The position numbers were made by a program, and so were the translations under genes. Positions 5,601 to 10,474 of a stretch of 10,474 nucleotides of DNA are shown piece after piece. The stretch covers positions 1 through 10,474 of the forward strand of contig CALKHM010000009.1 in the NCBI GenBank assembly GCA_937988695.1. The letters run 5' to 3'. Within the stretch, counting starts at the first letter, position 1. Each line of letters begins with the position of its first letter. The notes beneath the pieces were generated by a model, which did not search any database, had not been told where the DNA came from, and was given only the letters and a program-made list of their open reading frames with translations. This DNA is from an uncultured Microbacterium sp. Lineage in GTDB: Bacteria > Actinomycetota > Actinomycetes > Actinomycetales > Microbacteriaceae.

Positions 5601-6533
5601 TCAGACGGAGGGGATCGTCTGCAGCGCCTTGCGCGCGGCGATGAGTCCCTGCACGATGGCGCCCCGCGTGGCATCCACGTCACCCGGGCCATAGGAGTAC
5701 ATGCCGCCCTCGGTCTTGAACCCGAGCTTGCCGTCGGCGATGAGGTCCTTGACGACCTGCGGGGTGTCGGTGCTCGCATCCAGCTCCTTGTTGAGGTAGC
5801 CGGAGACGCTCTGGTAGATGTCCAGGCCCGCCATGTCCAGCAGGCGCATCGGGCCGACGACGGAGAGCTTGTAGCCGATGCCCCATTTCACGCAGGTGTC
5901 CAGGTCCTCCTGGGTGGCGATGCCCGCCTGCACGAGAGCGACGCACTCGCGCATGATCGCGTACAGCACGCGGTTCTCGATGAAGCCGGCGATCTCCTTC
6001 TCCAGCACCGGGTGATAGCCGAAGGCCGTCACGATCTCGCGGACGCGTTCGACGACCTTCTCGTCGGTCTGCTCGCCGGGGATGACCTCGATCATCGGGA
6101 TCAGATGCGGCGGGTTCGACCAGTGCATGCCCACGAACCGCCCCGGATGCTTCATCACCGCGGCCATCGTGGTGATCGGGATGCCGGAGGTGTTGGTGGC
6201 GATGATCACGTCCTCGCCGATGCGCTCTTCGATCTCCCGATGCACCTGCTCCTTGAGCTCCACCTTCTCCGGGACCGCCTCGATGACATACTCGGTCCCC
6301 TCCAGGGCGGCGTCGAGCTGATCGAGGAAGGCGATGGAGCCGCCCTCGTTCGCGACCCCGCCCAGACCCTCGAGCACCTTCTCGGCCATGGCGAAGGTCT
6401 TCTCGGCGCGCTGGAGGGCCTCGGCACTGATGTCGTAGACGCGCACCTGCACGCCGGCGCGCTTGAGCGTGGCCGCGATGCCCGGTCCCATCGTTCCCGA
6501 ACCGACGACGGTGGCGACTGTGGGAAGACTCAT
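5601..6533 (-). CDS. 3-hydroxyacyl-CoA dehydrogenase-fold protein, likely FHMPC 5-dehydrogenase
   Basis: A 310-residue NAD-dependent dehydrogenase. The Rossmann motif is G11-S-G13-T-M-G16-P-G18; the HADH-type catalytic elements are Ser116 in NTSG, His137 in 'GMHWSNPPHLIPMIEV' with Glu149, and Asn187 in 'GFIENRVLY'. The C-terminal helical domain contains 'LDTCVKWGIGYKLSVVGPM' (211-229) and 'LLDMAGLDIYQSV' (231-243). These match my memory of Mesorhizobium FHMPC dehydrogenase (about 309 residues), an HADH-family member that oxidises 5-formyl-3-hydroxy-2-methylpyridine-4-carboxylate to the 4,5-dicarboxylate. AAAGGAG lies 9 nt before the ATG. The operon context (oxygenase, decarboxylase-like and AAMS-hydrolase-like genes) favours this over fatty-acid oxidation, for which no partner genes are present. 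Alternative: another hydroxy- or formyl-carboxylate dehydrogenase of the same fold. Confidence 0.83.
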   Translation of the reverse strand: MSLPTVATVVGSGTMGPGIAATLKRAGVQVRVYDISAEALQRAEKTFAMAEKVLEGLGGVANEGGSIAFLDQLDAALEGTEYVIEAVPEKVELKEQVHREIEERIGEDVIIATNTSGIPITTMAAVMKHPGRFVGMHWSNPPHLIPMIEVIPGEQTDEKVVERVREIVTAFGYHPVLEKEIAGFIENRVLYAIMRECVALVQAGIATQEDLDTCVKWGIGYKLSVVGPMRLLDMAGLDIYQSVSGYLNKELDASTDTPQVVKDLIADGKLGFKTEGGMYSYGPGDVDATRGAIVQGLIAARKALQTIPSV

Positions 6534-6579
6534 GATGTTCTGCTCCTTTGTGATGTGGGTCGTGATGATCGGCGGACGC

Positions 6580-7341
6580 TCACACGGACGCGATGCCGAC
6601 GCCCTGCACGGCCTCCACGCGATCCAGCCTCCGGTTGAAGTACATCCAGTAGTTGCGCTGCGCCTTCGGCGGGTAGATGCGGCGCATCTTCTCCACGCTC
6701 TCTGCGGGATCGGGCAGGCTGAAGTTCGCGCCGCTGGCGACGAGGTCGAGCTGGAACTTGGCCGCCCACTCCAGGAAGATGCCGGCGAGGGTCGCCCGGG
6801 TGACATCGCTTCCCACGAAGGCGATGCCGTGGTGCTCCAGCAGGATCGCCTCCGCGGCGCCGAGCTGCTTGGCGACCTCGACGCCCAGCTCGACGGTCGT
6901 GATGATGTGGCTCGTGTCGGTGAAGCGCGGCACGCCGTGCTCGGCGAACCACACGCCGTGGTTGTTGTACGGGCCCAGCTCCAGATCCGTCGCGCCGAAG
7001 ACTGTGGAGTAGTAGGCGTGCGAGTGTCCGACCACGTTCACGTCGGGCCGGGCACGCATGATCTCGGCGTGCAGCGGCCACTCCAGGTGCCGCAGCCCCT
7101 GGCCTTCCAGCATGTTGCCGTCGAAGTCGATGAGGACGAAGTCATCGCCTTCCACCTCGGACAGCGCGAGGTTGCCGCGCTTGAGCCACAGGCCGCGACC
7201 GAAGGGGTCACGCAGCGAAAGGTGACCCATCGACATGTCGCCGTGGCCTTCCAGCTCCAGGATGCGGTGGGCACGGGCGACGTCCGCGAGCAGGTTCGCG
7301 ATCGACTCGTCCTGATGGTACTGACCCGAGGTGTAACTCAT
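6580..7341 (-). CDS. Class II aldolase/adducin-fold protein, likely HMPDC decarboxylase
   Basis: A 253-residue class II aldolase-fold protein. The divalent-metal ligands are visible as His106 and His108 ('GHSHAYYSTVFG') and His170/His171 ('LLEHHGIAF'), and the acidic catalytic position as Glu87 in 'HLEWPLHAEIM'. Besides sugar-phosphate aldolases, this fold includes the Mn-dependent 3-hydroxy-2-methylpyridine-4,5-dicarboxylate decarboxylase of vitamin B6 catabolism. The neighbouring genes for the steps just before (FHMPC dehydrogenase-like) and after (MHPC oxygenase-like) make that the preferred role. The protein lacks any obvious sugar-phosphate context. AGAGGA precedes the ATG by about 5 nt; the gaps to its neighbours are 40 and 46 nt, consistent with one transcript. 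A different hydroxy-aromatic decarboxylase is the main alternative. Confidence 0.78.
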   Translation of the reverse strand: MSYTSGQYHQDESIANLLADVARAHRILELEGHGDMSMGHLSLRDPFGRGLWLKRGNLALSEVEGDDFVLIDFDGNMLEGQGLRHLEWPLHAEIMRARPDVNVVGHSHAYYSTVFGATDLELGPYNNHGVWFAEHGVPRFTDTSHIITTVELGVEVAKQLGAAEAILLEHHGIAFVGSDVTRATLAGIFLEWAAKFQLDLVASGANFSLPDPAESVEKMRRIYPPKAQRNYWMYFNRRLDRVEAVQGVGIASV

Positions 7342-7381
7342 GATTTCCTCTCCGTTGGGGACTTCGGGGCGGGCACGTCGG

Positions 7382-7975
7382 CTACCTCATCCGCGCGATG
7401 GCCTCGTCGCGGCTGAGGCCCCCGACGCGGTGATGGATGCGTCCGCCGGAGGCGACGGCGACGATGATCGCCAGCTCGTCGGGCCGGGGACCATCGGGGA
7501 CCGCGACAGTAACCGCATCGTAGTGCGAGCGCACATAGATCTCGTCCTTGAAGGCGAGCGGGATGTCCAGCGCAGTGCCCGCGACGGCCGTCTTGGTGGC
7601 CGAGGAGATCCAGGCCGCACCACCGCCGACCGCCTCACGGAAGGCGTCGCCGAAGACGGTGGTCACGCAGGCCACGACGTGCTCCTGCTCGCCGGCGACG
7701 CCGGCGATGCCGCCCTTGCCGTAGCTTTCCACCGGCCGACCGCCCAGCAGCGCCACGGCCCGTCGTCCGAGGGCGGTGCCCAGGCCTGCGCTGGCGGCGG
7801 TCAGGGGTGACAGATCGGACACGTAGCGCCCGGCGAACGGGTTCTTGAAGACCACGCCGGCGGCGGCCTTCACGAGCGGCTCGGCGGAGGGCGCTCCACC
7901 CTCGTGGTCGATCTCCTGGACGAAGCCGAACCACTCGCGGACCTCGTAGTAGGGGTCGATCTCGTTCTGTGACAT
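7382..7975 (-). CDS. PF06684 (DUF1185, 'amino acid synthesis') family protein
   Basis: A 197-residue protein of the normal length for PF06684. Characteristic blocks are VVFKNPFAG (41-49), 'SYGKGGIAGVAGEQEH' (84-99), the 'EAVGGGAAWISSATK' segment (114-128), 'GTALDIPLAFKDE' (133-145) and RSHYDA (149-154). Structures of this family show a variant of the chorismate-mutase fold, related in shape to RidA/YjgF proteins, but no reaction has been proved. AAGGA lies about 6 nt before the ATG. It is second in the operon, 25 nt after the oxygenase gene and before the decarboxylase-like gene, so it is very probably made with the pathway. It has no counterpart among the named enzymes of vitamin B6 degradation known to me. 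A role in handling an unstable enamine/imine intermediate is speculation. Confidence 0.85.
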   Translation of the reverse strand: MSQNEIDPYYEVREWFGFVQEIDHEGGAPSAEPLVKAAAGVVFKNPFAGRYVSDLSPLTAASAGLGTALGRRAVALLGGRPVESYGKGGIAGVAGEQEHVVACVTTVFGDAFREAVGGGAAWISSATKTAVAGTALDIPLAFKDEIYVRSHYDAVTVAVPDGPRPDELAIIVAVASGGRIHHRVGGLSRDEAIARMR

Positions 7976-8000
7976 CCTTGTCCTTCTCCCCTTCCCCGCC

Positions 8001-9149
8001 TCAGTGCGCGCGGATCGCGTCGTGTCGGTGGGGGTCGGTCGGGTCGTACCAGGCGGCCTCCACCGACTCGCCCACGAACTGATTGCCCTCGGACATGCTC
8101 CGCGTGTCGGCGTAGTACTGGGACCGGTCCTGAGTGCGGTCGGTATAGGGACGCTCGAGGCGCTCCCAGTCGATCAGCGCGTCAGGCAGCTCCGACGCCG
8201 GCGCGTCGGAGACGGCGTGAGCAAGCGTGTAGGCGTTGACCATGGCGCAGTTGGCGCCCTGAGCCAGCGCCGGGCACATGGCATGCGCGGAATCGCCGAC
8301 GAGCGCGACGCGCCCGCGCCTCCACGACTCCACTCGGGTGGTCTGATAGCCGTAGTGCTTACCCTCCTTGTGCGCGACCTCCTCCAGCGCCGGGGCGAGC
8401 TGCGGATGGATGGACGTCCACAGGTCGAGGTCGATCGGCACGCGGGTGCCGTCCTCATCGGCGGCGGGAGCCATGAGGGCGAGATAGAGCTCCTTGTCGT
8501 TGGCCGGCGTGTAGAGCACCCGGAGCACGCGAGGCTCGAAGTTCCAGAAGTCGATGACGTTGTCCCACTCGGTGTCGGGTTCGATGGCCTGCAGCTCGGC
8601 CTTGTGCCGACTCACGAGGAAGCGGCTGATGCCGTCCCGGGAGCGCTCGCGCGTGTACTCGATGCCCAGCGAATCCCGGACGTTGGAGCCCACCCCGTCG
8701 GCGCCCACCACGAGATCCGCCTCGAGCTCGGTCCCATCGGCGAGCCGGATGACGCCGGCCTCGTTCGCGGAGGCCACCTCGGAGCCGGCGATGATCTCGA
8801 CCCCCGCCGCGCGTGCGGCCTTCAACAGCACCGAGTGCAGGAAGGGGCGGGTCATGGTGCGCCAGCGCAGACCGTCCAGGGACTCGTCGGACACGATCTC
8901 GTTCTGCATCCGGGTCTCATAGAACGGCGGGGTCATGGAGCCGGCCATGAGCTCATCGTGGGTGCCGAGAGCATCGAGCACCGTGAGGCTGTTCTGCCAG
9001 AGGACGATGCCCGCACCCTCCTCGCGCAGCTTCTGACCGCGCTCGTGCACGCGCACCGACCAGCCGAGCTGCGCGAGCGCGACGGCGGCGGTCAGACCGG
9101 CGAACCCTGCTCCCGAGATCTCGGCGTGCCGTCTAGGGGAACTCGTCAT
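8001..9149 (-). CDS. FAD-dependent ring-opening monooxygenase, MHPC oxygenase-like
   Basis: A 382-residue group A flavoprotein monooxygenase. It shows the N-terminal G13-A-G15-F-A-G18 dinucleotide motif with Glu36 at the end of the second strand, the DG motif 'VVGADGVGS' (147-155), and the GD motif 'VGDSAHAMCPALAQGAN' (284-300). Many other stretches, such as 'TPPFYETRMQN' (73-83) and 'NELYLALMAPAAD'-type 218-231, match what I remember of 2-methyl-3-hydroxypyridine-5-carboxylate oxygenase (about 379 residues). Tyr78, Arg181, Arg210 and Tyr222 fall near its active-site Tyr82, Arg181, Arg211 and Tyr223. That enzyme hydroxylates and opens the pyridine ring to give AAMS. AGGAAGG lies 8 nt before the chosen ATG; an ATG at 9182 would add 11 residues without support. 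First gene of the operon. 5-Pyridoxate or hydroxynicotinate oxygenases are related alternatives. Confidence 0.87.
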   Translation of the reverse strand: MTSSPRRHAEISGAGFAGLTAAVALAQLGWSVRVHERGQKLREEGAGIVLWQNSLTVLDALGTHDELMAGSMTPPFYETRMQNEIVSDESLDGLRWRTMTRPFLHSVLLKAARAAGVEIIAGSEVASANEAGVIRLADGTELEADLVVGADGVGSNVRDSLGIEYTRERSRDGISRFLVSRHKAELQAIEPDTEWDNVIDFWNFEPRVLRVLYTPANDKELYLALMAPAADEDGTRVPIDLDLWTSIHPQLAPALEEVAHKEGKHYGYQTTRVESWRRGRVALVGDSAHAMCPALAQGANCAMVNAYTLAHAVSDAPASELPDALIDWERLERPYTDRTQDRSQYYADTRSMSEGNQFVGESVEAAWYDPTDPHRHDAIRAH

Positions 9150-9204
9150 CCGTGGTGCCTTCCTGGTGCCGGGTCCCCTCATCGGAACCCGTCGTCTTGA
9201 TCAC

Positions 9205-9234
9205 ATGTTACAAACCGATTATTACATTACGCAA
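9205..9234 (-). promoter_or_regulatory. Candidate promoter of the pyridine-catabolic operon
   Basis: On the minus strand TTGCGT (9234-9229) is followed after 18 nt by TAACAT (9210-9205), the latter matching four of six -10 bases. Start of transcription would be near 9198, giving a leader of about 50 nt. The surrounding 9195-9240 is the only AT-rich patch upstream of the operon, and holds short dyads TGATCA and ACATGT (9198-9208) and a direct repeat ATTAC-ATTAC (9221-9230) that could be regulator contacts. Confidence 0.4.
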
Positions 9235-9295
9235 TAGCAGATCTCCGGACCACCGAGCACAGGCGCCGCGCAGACCGATGATTCCCGGCGACGCG

Positions 9296-9323
9296 GCCCG
9301 CCCTCGTGCGGGCGCACTAGCGT
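9296..9323 (+). promoter_or_regulatory. Hairpin and -10-like element before the PEP-mutase-family gene
   Basis: GCCCGC (9296-9301) and GCGGGC (9308-9313) form a 6-bp GC stem, followed by TAGCGT (9318-9323), a -10-like hexamer of the kind common in actinobacteria, about 32 nt before the ATG at 9356. No convincing -35 is seen. The upstream part of this 206-nt gap (9150-9355) holds the divergent operon promoter. Confidence 0.3.
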
Positions 9324-9355
9324 GGGCGAGGAAGAGACCCGTCGGGAGCCGTCAG

Positions 9356-10152
9356 ATGAGCCACGCCGAACGCGCCGAACGATTCCGCGCCCTGCACCAC
9401 GGATCCGCTCCGCTGCTGCTGCCGAACCCCTGGGACGCCGGATCCGCGCGCATGCTGGAACGGCTCGGATTCCAGGCCCTGGCCACCACCAGCAGCGGAC
9501 ACGCGCTGACCCTGGGCCTGGGCGACGGTGCGGTCTCTCGCGAACAGGCGCTCATCGGCGTCGACTCGATCGTGCACGGCACATCGCTGCCGGTCAGCGC
9601 CGATCTCGAGAACGGATTCGGAACGGATGCCGTCCTGCTGGCCGACACGTACCGCCAAGCGGTGGCGGCGGGCCTGGCGGGGGGATCGATCGAGGACTCG
9701 ACGGGCGCCTGCCGCTCTTCGACGTCGCCGAGGCCGCCGACCGGGTGCGGATCGCCGCGGCGGCCGCGCACGCTAGCAGTCCGGCATTCGTCCTCACCGC
9801 CCGTGCCGAGAACTACCTGCACGGACAGCGGGACCTGTCCGATGTCATCGCCCGGCTGCAGGCGTACCAGGAGGCGGGCGCCGACGTGCTCTACGCCCCC
9901 GGCCTATCCGACGCCGCCGAGATCCGCTCCGTCGTCGCGAACGTCGATCGACCGGTCAACGTGCTGTTCGGGCCCACCGGGCAGACCGTCGCCGAGCTCG
10001 CAGCGCTCGGGGTCGCACGCATCTCGATCGGCGGCTCGTTCGCGTTCGCGGCCTATGGCGCGGCCGCACAGGCCGCGCGGGAGTTCCTGCAGCAGGGCAC
10101 GAACGGATTCGCGGCTCTGGCCCGCGCCGGGCACGACGCCAGCGGACTCTGA
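9356..10152 (+). pseudogene. Isocitrate lyase/PEP mutase family protein, frameshifted
   Basis: The reading frame begins MSHAERAERF at 9356 (GGGAG 7 nt upstream) and runs in family style through 'LLLPNPWDAGSARMLERLGF' (20-39), SADLENGFG (81-89) and 'GGSIEDSTG' (109-117). Just there the homology moves to the frame one base back: from 9703 it reads GRLPLFDVAEAADRVRIA and continues 'FVLTARAENYLHG' to TGA at 10152. The region is 797 nt; adding one base gives 798, or 265 residues, a normal length. The likely lesion is loss of one G in the G-run at 9703-9705. The first frame otherwise stays open through the rest of the gene and beyond, so a long aberrant protein could result. The intact form would be a small C-C bond lyase or mutase-like enzyme of unknown substrate, lacking the KKCG motif of true isocitrate lyases. 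A sequencing error is possible. Confidence 0.8.
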
Positions 10153-10162
10153 CGGCGCGCGG

Positions 10163-10474
10163 CTACCCGTGCGCGTCGGCCTTGCGCCCGCCGGCCTCGA
10201 GCACGTCGCCGGCGGGCAGCTCCTTGTGCCCGCCGAACTGCAGGCGCATGGCCGACAGCAGCTGGTTCGCGTAGTGATCCTCGTCGCGCGATGCGAAGCG
10301 CTCGAACAGCGCCGAAGCCAGCACCGGCGCCGGCGCCCCGACGTCGACGGCCGCCTTGACCGTCCAGCGTCCCTCGCCGGAGTCGGAGACACGGCCGGCC
10401 AGCCCGTCCAGATCGTTGTTCTCCGCCAACGCCGCAGCCGTCAGGTCCAGAAGCCACGACGAGATGACCGATCC
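10163..10474 (-). CDS. gnd: 6-phosphogluconate dehydrogenase, C-terminal part (partial, 5' end off right edge)
   Basis: The last 103 codons of a decarboxylating 6-phosphogluconate dehydrogenase, entering from the right edge. Diagnostic stretches are 'GSVISSWLLDL' at the very edge, 'VSDSGEGRWTVKAAVDVGAP' and 'LLSAMRLQFGGHKE', all from the C-terminal helical domain of the short (about 300-residue) YqeC/GntZ-like form. The enzyme converts 6-phosphogluconate to ribulose 5-phosphate with reduction of NAD(P). The start lies outside the window; an internal ATG at 10429 is not the real start, because the homology continues upstream of it. It converges on the frameshifted PEP-mutase-family gene with a 10-nt gap, too short for a separate terminator. 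It is a housekeeping gene unrelated to the catabolic operon. Confidence 0.92.
   Translation of the reverse strand, partial: GSVISSWLLDLTAAALAENNDLDGLAGRVSDSGEGRWTVKAAVDVGAPAPVLASALFERFASRDEDHYANQLLSAMRLQFGGHKELPAGDVLEAGGRKADAHG

Noticed and set aside
4127..5644. Long rightward open frame of about 505 codons antisense to the PEBP and hydrolase genes
   Set aside because: It is arginine/glycine/valine-rich without family motifs and mirrors two well-supported genes on the other strand; its repeated VVGSQ segment is only the 15-bp array in translation.
5601..6533. Fatty-acid beta-oxidation 3-hydroxyacyl-CoA dehydrogenase
   Set aside because: The fold is the same, but there are no acyl-CoA dehydrogenase, enoyl-CoA hydratase or thiolase genes nearby, and both the neighbours and the recalled sequence favour FHMPC dehydrogenase.
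6463..7416. Rightward open frame of about 317 codons antisense to the aldolase-fold gene
   Set aside because: It is complementary to a gene with intact metal ligands and spans the intergenic gaps with no motif of its own.
8004..9200. Rightward open frame of about 398 codons antisense to the FAD monooxygenase
   Set aside because: It is a GC-rich shadow of a gene with clear FAD motifs on the minus strand; no recognisable domain or ribosome site.
9356..10152. PEP-mutase-family gene as a working part of the pyridine pathway (for example a dimethylmalate-lyase-like step)
   Set aside because: It is divergent from the operon, carries a frameshift, and the vitamin B6 lower pathway needs no such lyase.
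1..10474. tRNA, rRNA, insertion sequence or integrase signals
   Set aside because: No cloverleaf, rRNA segment, transposase-like protein or terminal inverted repeats with target duplications were seen on either strand.

Overview
The window is GC-rich DNA with short intergenic gaps, Shine-Dalgarno-type starts and GTG/ATG overlaps. This fits a high-GC Gram-positive actinobacterium, most likely Microbacteriaceae (Microbacterium-like); the taxonomy is inferred from composition and protein style only. The few AT-richer islands (about 1985-2060, 2856-2906, 3400-3437, 9195-9240) are where promoters and operators appear to sit.

The core is a six-gene leftward run from 9149 to 4220. Its first, third, fourth and fifth genes match, by motif and remembered sequence, the lower part of the vitamin B6 (4-pyridoxate) catabolic pathway known from Mesorhizobium loti. 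They are an FAD ring-opening monooxygenase (MHPC oxygenase-like), a class II aldolase-fold decarboxylase (HMPDC decarboxylase-like), a 3-hydroxyacyl-CoA-dehydrogenase-fold protein (FHMPC dehydrogenase-like) and an alpha/beta hydrolase with the residue spacing of AAMS hydrolase. Together they would take 5-formyl-3-hydroxy-2-methylpyridine-4-carboxylate to succinic semialdehyde, acetate, ammonia and CO2. The second gene is a PF06684/DUF1185 'amino acid synthesis' protein with no assigned role in that pathway. The sixth, a PEBP-family protein, follows a four-copy 15-bp tandem repeat and may be a passenger. The upper-pathway enzymes are not in the window.

On the left, a divergent promoter region (1899-2110) separates a rightward IclR regulator from a leftward set: a helical protein of uncertain family, a DUF3830 cyclophilin-like protein, and the start of a family 5 ABC-transporter lipoprotein that runs off the left edge. 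The helical/DUF3830 pair resembles a split version of the two-domain cucumopine synthase. Uptake or processing of a small nitrogenous compound is a reasonable guess.

Between these blocks lie two small VOC-fold proteins, the second overlapping a cysteine-free HxlR regulator behind a perfect palindrome. At the right edge, a PEP-mutase/isocitrate-lyase-family gene is broken by a one-base frameshift. It converges on the C-terminal part of 6-phosphogluconate dehydrogenase, a housekeeping gene that may mark the edge of the catabolic island.
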